Assembly (NCBI RefSeq): GCF_002949735.1 | Contig: NZ_CP026681.1 | Span: 4,928,001-4,992,000, forward strand | Direction: 5' to 3' | Source of the DNA: Nostoc sp. 'Peltigera membranacea cyanobiont' N6 | Lineage (GTDB): Bacteria > Cyanobacteriota > Cyanobacteriia > Cyanobacteriales > Nostocaceae | Length of the DNA stretch: 64,000 nt | The notes under the pieces: model-generated | Seen by the model: only the letters and a program-made list of their open reading frames with translations | Databases searched by the model: none | What the model was told of the DNA's origin: nothing | Position numbers and translations under genes: made by a program | Part shown: positions 26,114-37,600 of the stretch, one piece after another | Layout: every line of letters starts with the position of its first letter | How positions within the stretch are numbered: the stretch's first letter is position 1

Positions 26114-29100
26114 ATGCTTACTAATTCCAAATACAAAATTATAGAAAAGATTTCAGATGGTCTAGATACTGTAGTTTATCGAGCGCTGGAATTTGCAAAT
26201 GAAAGAATGGTTATCCTAAAAAGTCTTAAGCAGGAATATTATAATCTTGAATATGTAACAGAGTTTAAACATGAGTATGACATCTCTAAATCATTAAATT
26301 TACCAGGGGTTATTAAGGTTTATGGATTAGAGAATTATCAAAATAGTATTGCTTTAGTTTTGGAGGATATCGGAGGGCAAAATCTCAAACAATTTATTGA
26401 TAGTAGTAAATTGAATATAATAGATTGTTTAAAACTAGCTATTCAGCTTATAGATATTCTTATAGATTTGCACGAGCAACATATTATTCATAAAGATATT
26501 AAACCACAAAATATCATTATTAACCCTAAGTCAAAGCAGGTAAAAATTACTGACTTCAGTATTGCATCACGCTTATCAAAAGAAAATGTAATGCTCAGTA
26601 ATCCTAATTTACTTAAAGGAACACTGGCTTATATGTCTCCAGAGCAAACAGGTCGGATGAATAGGTCGATTGACTATCGCACAGACTTTTACTCTTTAGG
26701 CATAACTTTTTATGAAATGCTGACTTCTCAGTTGCCATTTAATTGTAACGATCCCTTAGAAATAGTTCACTCTCACATTGCAAAACAGCCTCTACCTCCT
26801 CATCATATCAACTCAGAAATTCCAGAGGCAGTATCTAATATAGTAATGAAACTATTATTGAAAACTCCTGAAGAAAGATATCAAAGTGGTTTAGGGCTAA
26901 AAGCAGATATAGAATTTTGTTTAAAACAATTATTAAATAATCGAAAAAACGAAAATTTTATTCCTGGCAAATTAGATAAATTTAGTCAGTTTACCATACC
27001 TCAAAAACTCTATGGACGCGAGGAAGAAGTAACATCTCTATTGTCAGCTTTTGAGCGAGTGAGTATTGGAAGAAGTGAGATGATACTAGTTTCAGGCTAT
27101 GCAGGTATTGGTAAATCTTGTTTAGTTAATGAAATTCATAAACCGATCCTCCAAAAAAGGGGATATTTTATTTCTGGTAAATTCGATCAGTTTAAGCGCA
27201 ATATTCCTTATGCGGCTCTAATTGAATCATTTCAAGAGTTGACGCAACAGCTATTAACGGAGAGCTACGAAAAAATAGTTATTTGGAAACAGCAGCTTTT
27301 AGAAGCATTTGGTGAAAATGGTCAAGTTATTATTGATGTTATTCCTGACATTGAAAAAATTGTAGGTCAACAGTCACCTGTAGCACAATTAGGTACAACT
27401 GAATCACAAAGTCGCTTCAATCGAGTATTTCAAAAATTTATTCAGGTATTTGCTCAGAAAGAACATCCTCTTGTTGTATTTTTCGATGATTTACAATGGG
27501 CAGATATAGCCTCTCTCAAGCTGATTGAGATGCTGATGGGTGATGATAGCCAATATTTTTTGATGATTGGAGCCTATCGAGATAATGAAGTCATCTCAAC
27601 TCATTACTTTAATCAAAGCTTAAATGAAATTCAAAAGTCAGGAGCAATTATAAGTAATATTATATTACAGCCTTTAAATATTAGTAATGTTTCTAATTTA
27701 ATATTTGATACCCTTCATAGCACAACAGACAAAACAAAAATATTAGCTGAATTTGTTTTTAATAAAACTCAGGGTAATCCTTTTTTCTTAACTCAGCTAT
27801 TGCAAACGATGTACCAAGAGAAACTATTGAGTTTTGATTTTAATAGTGGGGTATGGGAATGGGAAATTAACCAAATTAAAACCATTAGTTTGACAGATTG
27901 CGATCCTGTAGAATTGATTACTAGAAATATTAAAAAGTTACCTCACAAGACACAAAAAATCTTAAAATTAGCTGCTTGTATTGGCAATCGTTTTAATATA
28001 AATATTCTAGCTATTGTCAATGAAAAGTCTCAGCTAGAAACCGCATCGGAATTATGGGAAGCACTTCAAGCAAGCCTAATTCTGCCACTGAGTGATAACT
28101 ATAAAGCTCCGCTGCTTTTTGACGAGAATAAATCTATACCCTTAAAATTTCAGGAATTAAAGGTTTCATATAAATTTTTGCACGATCGCGTCCAGCAAGC
28201 AGCTTATTCCCTGATTCCAGAATCACAAAGAAAACAAACCCACCTGAAAATTGGGCAATTATTACTAGAATCACTTCCAACAAAAGAAATTGAAGAGAAT
28301 ATTTTTGATATTGTTAATCATCTCAATCTGGGAACTGAATTTATCCACGAGCAATCTCAAAAAGATCGGGTAGCTCAATTAAATTTGATAACTAGCCAAA
28401 AAGCAAAAGCATCATCAGCATACGAAGCGGCCCTTAGTTATTCAACGGTCGGACTAGAATTACTGACACCATCAAGTTGGGAAAGTAATTACGACTTAAT
28501 GCTAGCACTTCATCTAGAAAGCGTAGAATTAGAGTATTTAAATACTAATTTTAACCGAGCAGCCATTCTCACTGAAACTATTCTAGATAAAGCTAGCAAT
28601 CTACTCGATCGAGTCAAGGCTTATCAATTACAAGTCCAGTTTTATATGGCTCAAAATCAGATGCTTAAAGCCATTGATACTGGACTAGAAGCGATCGCAA
28701 AATTAGGTATATCTCTATCACCAGCACCAAATCAGCAAAGCACTGTAGCTAATTTACCTCAGCTTCAAGATTTAGAAAATTTTCCAGTTGTAAAAGACCC
28801 TTATATACTGGCGGCTTTAAAAATGCTTGTTACTGTTGGTGGTGCTGCTTTTATTACTGACACAACAGGTACAACTTTTCCCCAGATAATCTTGACTGTT
28901 GTCAATCTCTGCATTCAACACGGTCATTCAGCTTTGGCTGCTGCTGGATATTCTTGTTATGGCATGGTGTTGTGTAGCTATCTAGAAAATATTGATGCTG
29001 GATATCACTCTGGTCAAATAGCTTGGCAGATATTAGAGCAGTTTCAAGCCAAGGAACTCAAAAGTAAAGTATATGCGCCATTTTATGGTTTCACCTTTCA

Positions 29101-31600
29101 TTGGAAAGAGCATATTAGGGAAAGTATTACTCCTTTACAGGAGGGGATTCAGAGCGCGTTGGAAATTGGAGATATAGAATATGTTGGCTATTGCTCTATC
29201 CACTATTGCGGTCATATATTTTTTACAGGAGAACAACTCGAATCAGTAGATCAACAGCAAATATCATATATTAATTTACTACAAAAATTTAAACTAGATT
29301 TTCCCATAAACTACATTAAAATTTGGCATCAATTGACATTAAATTTGCAAGGAAAATCACAAGAAAAATATCACTTAATTGGCGATAGTTTTAATGAAGT
29401 AGCAATGCTGCCATATCTCCAAGCTACTAATAATGTTACTTCTTTATTTGCTGTTTATGTTGCTAAATTGATTCTCCTTTACTTATTTAAAGATTATCCT
29501 CAAGCAATTGATAATGCCAAACTAGCTTCGGGATATATAAGTAGCGTCATGGGGATGGTGACAGTTAGCATCCACAACTTTTATTATTCTTTAGCTATGC
29601 TTAGGTTATATCCCAATGTTGAACCTAACACTCAACAAGAATATATAAATGCCATTAATTTAAATCAAGAAAAAATGCGGGTATGGGCTCGTCATGCTCC
29701 TGCTAATTATCAGCATAAATATAATTTAGTGGAAGCAGAAAAAGCCCGGGTTTTAGGGCAACCCTTTATAGCTATGGAGTATTATGAGCTAGCTATTCAA
29801 GGAGCAAAAGAACAGGGATATTTTCAAGAAGAAGCACTAGCCAACGAGTTAACAGCAGAATTTTACTTTTCCCGTGATAGAGATCAGCAGGCGAGCTTCT
29901 ACCTGAGAGAATCTTATCATGCTTATGTACGTTGGGGAGCCATTGCAAAAGTAAGTGATTTAGAGTCCAAATACCCTGATTATTGCCCATTAATAGTAAA
30001 TCAGGAATCATCTAGTTGGAAGGCTAACTTAGTAACTACTTCAAGCAAAATAAACAATTTAGCATCTTTTGATTTGTCTACAGTTTTTAAAGCTTCGCAA
30101 GCTATTTCTAGTGAAATTATGCTAGATGATTTGCTAGCCAAGTTAATGAAAATTGTAATGGAAAATGCTGGAGCACAAACTAGTTGCTTGCTTTTAGAGA
30201 AAAACGGTCAAATGGTAATAGAAGCATCCGTGGGAGTTAATAAAAATAAGATCCTTTTGGAAACTTCTATGCCTCTAGAAAACAGTCTATATGTACCAAT
30301 CTCTATATTAAATTATGTTATTAGAACTAAAGAAAGTGTCATTATTGGTGATGCTAGCAGTGAAGGAAGATTTGTTAACGATTCTTATATTATTAAAAAT
30401 AAATGTAAGTCAATTTTATGTACACCAATAATTCATCAAAGTAAACTCATTGGTATTTTGTATTTAGAAAATAATTTAACAACCAATGCATTTACTACTG
30501 AACGGTTAGAAGTTTTAAAGATTCTTGCCTCTCAGGCAGCTATTTCTATTGAGAATGCCAAGCTGTATTCTAATCTATCTAAACTAAATGATAATTTGCA
30601 AGAGGCTAAACAGGACTTAGAGATTTATAGTAAAGCTCTGGAGCTAAAGGTTGAAGAGAGAACGCAAGAATTACATGATAAAAATTTCCGTTTGGAAGAA
30701 CAAGCACAACGCTTAGAACTTACACTAAAACAACTACAAACTACACAATTGCAGATGATTCAAAGAGAAAAAATGTCTGCTTTGGGTCAACTAGTTGCTG
30801 GTATAGCTCATGAAATTAATAACCCAATTAATTTTATTTATGGCAATATTTCTCATGCTAGTGAATACATTGAAGATATATTATATCTAATTAAAATGTA
30901 TCAGCAAGGAGCGCCAAACATGACTCCTCAAATGCTGGCTGAACAAGAGGACATAGATTTGGAGTTTTTGCTTCAAGACTTACCTAAATTACTATCTTCA
31001 ATGAAGGTTGGAGCCGATCGCATCCGTCAGATAGTTCTGAGCTTACGTAACTTCTCCCGTTTGGATGAAGCAGAAATGAAGCAAGTTAATATCCATGAAG
31101 GTATTGACAGTACTTTGTTAATCTTGCAGCATCGACTCAAAACTGAATCATTAAAATCTAAGATTCAAATTATTAAAAGCTATGGCTCTTTACCATTAGT
31201 AAATTGTTATCCAAGTCAGCTTAATCAAGTATTTATGAATTTATTAGCTAATGCTGTTGATGCTTTAGAAGAATATAAATCTCAGTCTTCATTGGAGGAA
31301 ACTGAACTTAATTCAAGTTATATCAAAATAACTACTGAATTATTAGATAATAGCCTAGTATCTATTCGCATTGCTGACAACGGCTCTGGTATGACATCAG
31401 ATGTACTTTCTCAGATATTTAATCCTTTTTTTACTACCAAACCTATTGGAAAAGGTACGGGATTAGGATTATCTATTAGCTACACAATTATTGTGGAAAA
31501 GCATGACGGTAAAATAAGTTGCCAGTCAGTATTAGGAGAAGGAACTGAATTCTTAATTGAACTCCCAATCTATCAAACTAATTCTAAATTACTCGATTAA
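26114..31600 (+). CDS. Trifunctional Ser/Thr kinase, AAA/STAND ATPase and sensor histidine kinase (HstK family)
   Basis: 1828 residues. A Ser/Thr kinase domain spans about 1-275: Lys36 in VILKSL, catalytic loop IIHKDIKPQN near 126, DFS instead of DFG near 147, and GTLAYMSPEQTGRMN. An ATPase follows with Walker A GYAGIGKSC (about 328) and Walker B VVFFDDLQWAD (about 452), then long TPR-like helices (about 700-1290). A GAF domain (about 1325-1490) and a coiled coil lead to a histidine kinase with H-box IAHEINNPINF (about 1567), ANAVDAL, ADNGSGM and GKGTGLGLSIS. All His-kinase boxes look intact. The NRPS gene starts 6 bp after its stop, so it probably senses the signal controlling that product. 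The gene is A+T-rich. Confidence 0.93.
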   Translation: MLTNSKYKIIEKISDGLDTVVYRALEFANERMVILKSLKQEYYNLEYVTEFKHEYDISKSLNLPGVIKVYGLENYQNSIALVLEDIGGQNLKQFIDSSKLNIIDCLKLAIQLIDILIDLHEQHIIHKDIKPQNIIINPKSKQVKITDFSIASRLSKENVMLSNPNLLKGTLAYMSPEQTGRMNRSIDYRTDFYSLGITFYEMLTSQLPFNCNDPLEIVHSHIAKQPLPPHHINSEIPEAVSNIVMKLLLKTPEERYQSGLGLKADIEFCLKQLLNNRKNENFIPGKLDKFSQFTIPQKLYGREEEVTSLLSAFERVSIGRSEMILVSGYAGIGKSCLVNEIHKPILQKRGYFISGKFDQFKRNIPYAALIESFQELTQQLLTESYEKIVIWKQQLLEAFGENGQVIIDVIPDIEKIVGQQSPVAQLGTTESQSRFNRVFQKFIQVFAQKEHPLVVFFDDLQWADIASLKLIEMLMGDDSQYFLMIGAYRDNEVISTHYFNQSLNEIQKSGAIISNIILQPLNISNVSNLIFDTLHSTTDKTKILAEFVFNKTQGNPFFLTQLLQTMYQEKLLSFDFNSGVWEWEINQIKTISLTDCDPVELITRNIKKLPHKTQKILKLAACIGNRFNINILAIVNEKSQLETASELWEALQASLILPLSDNYKAPLLFDENKSIPLKFQELKVSYKFLHDRVQQAAYSLIPESQRKQTHLKIGQLLLESLPTKEIEENIFDIVNHLNLGTEFIHEQSQKDRVAQLNLITSQKAKASSAYEAALSYSTVGLELLTPSSWESNYDLMLALHLESVELEYLNTNFNRAAILTETILDKASNLLDRVKAYQLQVQFYMAQNQMLKAIDTGLEAIAKLGISLSPAPNQQSTVANLPQLQDLENFPVVKDPYILAALKMLVTVGGAAFITDTTGTTFPQIILTVVNLCIQHGHSALAAAGYSCYGMVLCSYLENIDAGYHSGQIAWQILEQFQAKELKSKVYAPFYGFTFHWKEHIRESITPLQEGIQSALEIGDIEYVGYCSIHYCGHIFFTGEQLESVDQQQISYINLLQKFKLDFPINYIKIWHQLTLNLQGKSQEKYHLIGDSFNEVAMLPYLQATNNVTSLFAVYVAKLILLYLFKDYPQAIDNAKLASGYISSVMGMVTVSIHNFYYSLAMLRLYPNVEPNTQQEYINAINLNQEKMRVWARHAPANYQHKYNLVEAEKARVLGQPFIAMEYYELAIQGAKEQGYFQEEALANELTAEFYFSRDRDQQASFYLRESYHAYVRWGAIAKVSDLESKYPDYCPLIVNQESSSWKANLVTTSSKINNLASFDLSTVFKASQAISSEIMLDDLLAKLMKIVMENAGAQTSCLLLEKNGQMVIEASVGVNKNKILLETSMPLENSLYVPISILNYVIRTKESVIIGDASSEGRFVNDSYIIKNKCKSILCTPIIHQSKLIGILYLENNLTTNAFTTERLEVLKILASQAAISIENAKLYSNLSKLNDNLQEAKQDLEIYSKALELKVEERTQELHDKNFRLEEQAQRLELTLKQLQTTQLQMIQREKMSALGQLVAGIAHEINNPINFIYGNISHASEYIEDILYLIKMYQQGAPNMTPQMLAEQEDIDLEFLLQDLPKLLSSMKVGADRIRQIVLSLRNFSRLDEAEMKQVNIHEGIDSTLLILQHRLKTESLKSKIQIIKSYGSLPLVNCYPSQLNQVFMNLLANAVDALEEYKSQSSLEETELNSSYIKITTELLDNSLVSIRIADNGSGMTSDVLSQIFNPFFTTKPIGKGTGLGLSISYTIIVEKHDGKISCQSVLGEGTEFLIELPIYQTNSKLLD

Positions 31601-31606
31601 TTCATT

Positions 31607-34600
31607 ATGATTAATGATGTTTATTCTATCTCAATTTCAGAAGTTCTGATGGCTCTGGTAACAGGAACTATACTAAATGAGCTTTTTGAGCCTTCAAGTA
31701 TTGGCAAAATATCACGACTAACAACTACACAAAGAGATTTATATCTGGATAATATACTTTATCCTGATAGTAATGTATTTACTTTAGGGATGTCGGTTAA
31801 GCTATCACAAAATGTAGACAGATTTGTTTGGGAACAGGCAATCAAAATAGTATGTCAAAAAGATGATATTACGAAAATTAGATTTGTTTTTTATAAAGGC
31901 GAAGTCTTTCAATTTGTAGATAAAAATGCTGATGTCAATTTTGAATTTATCGATCAGAATAATCATCATTTTAAGAGTTTAGAGCAAGTTGTCGAAGAAA
32001 AAATTAAAACTAAGTTAGAGTTGCAAAAAAATAATTTATTTAAAAATATTTTAGTCAAAGATAGAAAAGGTAACTATACTGCTGTTTTAGGTGCGCCTCA
32101 TATCCTTTTTGATGGATATTCTGGGAAAATTTTCTTTGAAAGGGTAGGAAAAGTCTACCAAGCTTTAAAAACAGGCAATAATCCTCAAATATTTGAAGGT
32201 AATTCTTTTTATGATTTTATCGATGATTATGTTATCCGATTTGATCCGCCAGATATTCAGCAGTACTGGTTGAAAACTTTAAGTAATGTTATTCCTATTA
32301 CACCTTATACAACAATAGAGAGAAAAAATAGAGCTAACTCAAGAAAAATACAAATCACTGGAGATGAATTAGTACAAATTAGAACATATTGCCAATTAAT
32401 TAATTGTAGTCTTTCGACATTTTTTAGAGCTATTTATGGCATTTATTTGAGTAAATATTTACAAACACCAGCAGATTTTGTATTTTACGACATTATTGGT
32501 AAAAGAGATGAGCCGTTACTGAATGTTCTAGGTTGTATTTACCAAGTAGTTCCCGTTGTTGTACCCCAAAAGAGTATAGATAAAAACTCAAATATTATAA
32601 GTTATATTTCTTGGATCAAGAATTATCGAAAAAATCTAGATCGGTTACAAAATATTTCTGTTCTATTCCAAAGAAATTATTTAAAAGACGAACAATTGAA
32701 GTTTTTTTATAATTTCTATAATTTTAGTATTATTGACATATTTATAAACGAAAAAGCTTCTAAATTAATTATACATAATTCATTTGCAGAAAATGAAATA
32801 CATCTTATTGTTAATGACTTTAATGATAATTTAGAAATAGAGCTATTTTACAATGAGAAATATTTTGTTTATCTAAACTCTTTAGAAAGATTACTGTTTA
32901 TAGCTAATCAAGTTAGTCAAGGAGTCGAGTATTTTGAACAACTGAATATATTACTAGAAAATGAGCGTCAAGAATTAGTAGAAACTTGGAATGATACCAG
33001 TACAGATTACGCATTAGATAAATGCGTTCATCAATTATTTGAAGCACAGGTAGAGCGATCGCCAGAGTCCATAGCATTAGTCTTTAAAGAGGCGCAAAAG
33101 CACGAACAATCTTCACTCACCTACCGAGAGCTAAATCAACGTGCAAATCAGCTAGCGCATTATCTGCAATCGCTAGGGATGAAACCAGATATGCCGATAG
33201 GAATCTGTGTAGAGAGAACGCTGGAGATGGCGATCGCAGTTTTGGCAGTTCTCAAAACTGGTTGTGCTTACGTACCAATAGATCCAGCCTATCCCCAGGA
33301 ACGTTTAGCTTTTATGCTTGAGGATACTCAAGTATCAGTATTGCTCACTCAACAACAACTATTAACAAAGCTTCCCGAACATAATTCACAGGCTATCTGT
33401 CTAGATACTGACTGGGACAAGATTAGCCAATACAGTCATAAAAATCCTGATAGTGAAGTCACATCTGAAAATTTAGCTTATATCATCTACACTTCTGGTT
33501 CTACAGGCAAACCAAAAGGTATCTGTTTAGCTCACCGTCCTTTAGTGAATTTACTGGAATGGCATCTAAACTCACTATTAACAGGTGCACGTACCCTGCA
33601 ATTTGCTTCTTTAAGCTTCGATGCTAGCTTTCATGAAATGTTTGCTGCTTGGTGTTCGGGAGGGACTTTGTTTCTGATCTCAGAAAACCTACGGCGGGAC
33701 ACTACAGCCTTAGCTGACTTTATTCACAACCAAGAGATTGAAAAAGTTATCTTGCCTGTTGTTGTATTAAAACAAATGGCAGAAATAGCAACATCTCAGT
33801 TGGAATTATTTACTAGCTTAAAAGAAGTTACCACCACAGGCGAGCAACTGCAAATTACCCCAGCCATTGTCAAATTATTCAAATCGCTGCCATACTGCTC
33901 ATTTCACAATCACTACGGGCCATCAGAAACCCATGTAGTAACGGCTTTGACATTAGATAAAAATCCTGATTCCTGGCCAACTTATCCCTCAATAGGTCGT
34001 GCGATCGCTAACACCCAACTTTACTTACTTGATGCAGACTTAAAGCCAGTTCCTATCGGTGTTGCAGGAGAATTATACATTGGTGGCGATAGTTTAGCTA
34101 GAGGTTATCTCAATCGACCCGATCTGACTGCCGAACGTTTTATTTCCAATCCTTATGCAAAATCGGATCGCTTGTATAAAACAGGTGATTTAGCTTGCTA
34201 TTTACCAGACGGGAATATTGTATACCTTGGTCGGATTGACCAGCAGGTGAAGATTCGTGGCTTCCGCATTGAGCTAGGTGAAATTGAAGCAATGCTGTTG
34301 CAACATCCTGACGTGCGCGAAGCCGCAGTCATGGCGCGGGAGGATGTACCAGGGGACAAGCGCCTAGTTGGTTATATTGTTTCCAATCTAATTCCAGAGC
34401 GAGTACCTTATCAAAGTGTTTGTCGAGTGGAAACTGATGACAACCAGATAGTAGAACTACAAACAGAGGATATTTCCAATGGCGGTGTTTGTTTGGCAGG
34501 GGTATCCTTTAGTTGGGAAACAGGTAAGCGCGTCCGTCTTTGCCTACGCTTGCCAGTGACATCGGAAGAACTATGGTTAAATGGCAGCGTTGCTTGGAGT

Positions 34601-37600
34601 CAGGGTAAACGCGCTGGTATTAACTTGGTTCTAACTCCCACTGAAAAAGTCCTGTTTCACCAAAGCATAGAGCATATCTTAGAAACCCAACATCTATGGA
34701 AAATTTTGCAGCGCACAATCAGTGGCAATCTCCGTAAATTTCTTAAGGAGAAGCTGCCAGATTACATGGTGCCTTCCAGCTTTGCGATGTTAAATAAATT
34801 GCCACTAACACCAAATGGCAAATTAGATCGGCGGGCATTACCAGCACCCGATCGCACCGGACGGAATCTGGAGCAAGATTTTGTTTCACCTCGTACCCCT
34901 GTTGAAGAAGTACTAGCAAAAATTTGGCTGCAAGTTTTGAGATTGGAGCAGATCGGTGTCCACGATAACTTTTTTGAGATTGGGGGACACTCACTGCTAG
35001 CCACTCAGGTAATTTCTCGGATTCGGGATACCTATCAGTTAGATTTGCCATTACGGCAGTTATTTGATGCACCTACTGTTGCCACGTTGGCGGAAAGTAT
35101 GGAGGCACAACTCAAGGAAAATTTAGAATGGCACACTCAAGGGATTCTACCTGTAACGCGTAACCAAAACTTGCCCCTTTCCTTTGCCCAGCAGCGATTA
35201 TGGTTTCTGGAACAGTTTTTACCTAACAATCCCTTATACAACTTACCGCAAACTTTTCACTTGGTTGGTCAGCTAAATCTGAATGCCTTAGAACAGAGCA
35301 TTAACGAAATTATTCGCCGCCATGAAGTTTTACGCACCACTTTTTCTTTTTTAAATGGGCAGCCAGTACAAATTATTGCTCCTACCCTAACAGTACCTTT
35401 GCATCTAGTAGATTTAAGATCGCTGTCTGACTCGCAAAAAGATACAGAAATTCAGCGATTAACGATCGCAGAGTGCCAACGACCCTTTAACCTCGATCGC
35501 GGGCCGTTAGTACGAACTACCCTGTTGCAGTTAGGTGCAGAAGAATATGTACTACTTTTGAACATTCACCATATTGTTTTTGATGGTTGGTCTGTCGGGA
35601 CATTTTTCCGAGAACTGAGACTGCTATATCAAGCCTTCGCCAACGGTCAACCTTCTCCCCTAACTGAGCAAACGATTCAGTATGCAGACTTTGCTCTTTG
35701 GCAACGGCAATGGTTACAAGGAAAAGTATTATCAGAGCAACTAGACTATTGGAAGCAGCAGTTAGCCAATCTCCCCATTTTACAGTTACCAAGCGATCGC
35801 CCCCGACCAGCAAGCCAAACTTATCGCGGGACGCGCCAACCTTTAGCACTCTCGAAATCTCTCAGCGAGACACTAACTCGCTTCAGCCAAGAGGAGGGAG
35901 TGACTTTATTTATGACACTCTTAGCAGCGTTTCAAACGTTGCTATTCCGTTACACGAATAGCGAAGATATCCAAGTTGGTTCCGTAATTGCTAACCGTCA
36001 CTATCAGGAAATTGAGGATTTAATTGGATTCTTTGTTAACACCTTAGTACTACGCAGTGATTTTTCAGACTCTCCCACTTTCCGCCAGTTGCTCAAGCAA
36101 GTGCGAGAAGTGACCTTAGAAGCTTATGCTCATCAAGACTTACCCTTTGAAAAATTAGTAGAGGAACTAGAACCAGAACGGGATTTGAGCCGCCATCCCC
36201 TGTTCCAAATCGGCTTTGCTCTGCAAAATGTCCCCATACCAGCTATAGAACTTTCTGGTTTGATCGTTAACCATCGTTTAGAACACAATGGCACAGCCAA
36301 GTTCGATCTGTTTTTAGAACTATTTGAAACGCCAGATGGGATTAGTGGTTGGTTTGAGTACAGCACCGATTTATTTGACGCAGCTACCATCTCTCGCATC
36401 GGAGGACATTTTCAGACTTTAGTGGCAGGTATTGTTGCTCATCCCGATCGGAAAGTTGCAGATTTACCCTTATTAACAGCTACTGAGCGCCAACAATTCT
36501 TAGTGGGATGGAATCAAACTCAAGCAGATTACCCGGAACAAAGTTGCATTCACCAACTATTTGAAGCGCAAGTTGAGCGATCGCCTGACTCTGTAGCAGC
36601 AATTTTTGCCCAACAACAAATAACTTATCACGACTTGAATGCCAGAGCCAATCAACTGGCGCGTTATTTACAAACTTTAGGTGTACAGTCAGATGTATTG
36701 GTAGGGATTTGTGTAGAGCGATCGCTAGAAACGATCGTAGCTTTATTAGCGATTCTCAAAGCTGGTGGAGCTTATGTACCTCTAGATCCCGCCTATCCAC
36801 AGCAGCGTTTATCCTTAATGCTGACAGACTCTCAAGTAACGGTGCTATTAACCCAGCAATGTTTGTTGGAGCAGCTTCCCGAACATCAAGCTACTATTGT
36901 CTGTTTGGATAGAGACTGGAGGGATATTGCTACCCAAGCCCAAAATAACCTGGATATTAATATCCATCCTGACAATTTAGCTTATGTCATCTACACCTCC
37001 GGTTCTACTGGTAAACCAAAAGGTGTAGCGATGCCACACCGTCCCTTAGTCAACTTAATTTCTTGGCAATCGCAAACTTCTACAGTTGGCTTTGGCAGCA
37101 AAACACTGCAATATACACCGATTAGCTTTGATGTTTCCTTCCAAGAAATCTTTGCCACCCTGACTATAGGCGGAACATTGGTATTGATTTCGGAATCAAT
37201 GCGTCGCGAACCCACACACCTGCTGCAATTTCTGAATCAAGTAGGGATTGAGCGATTGTTCCTACCCTATGTCGCTTTGCAACAATTAGCCGAAATAGCA
37301 AGGATAGAAGGCATAGTACCCTGGAGTTTACGCGAAGTGATTACGGCTGGGGAACAGTTACGCATTACAGATGCGATCGCACATTTATTTCACAAATTAC
37401 CTAACTGCACTCTCCACAACCACTATGGCCCATCTGAAACTCATGTAGTGACTGCTTTTACCCTTGCCAATTCACCTACAGATTGGTCAGTTTTGCCACC
37501 CATTGGACGACCCATTGCTAACAGTCAAATTTATCTATTAGACTCTCAGTTACAACCTGTTCCTGTAGGTGTACCTGGAGAACTTTACATTGGTGGTATT

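Noticed and set aside
26114..31600. DFS in place of DFG as evidence for a dead kinase domain
   Set aside because: The Lys, the catalytic HKD and the APE-like segment are intact. DFS is compatible with Mg binding through the Asp, so I did not call it inactive.
35698..35961. Open frames inside the NRPS gene on both strands, for example 87 codons here
   Set aside because: They lie entirely within the synthetase coding sequence, and their residues follow its codon periodicity; they are shadow frames.
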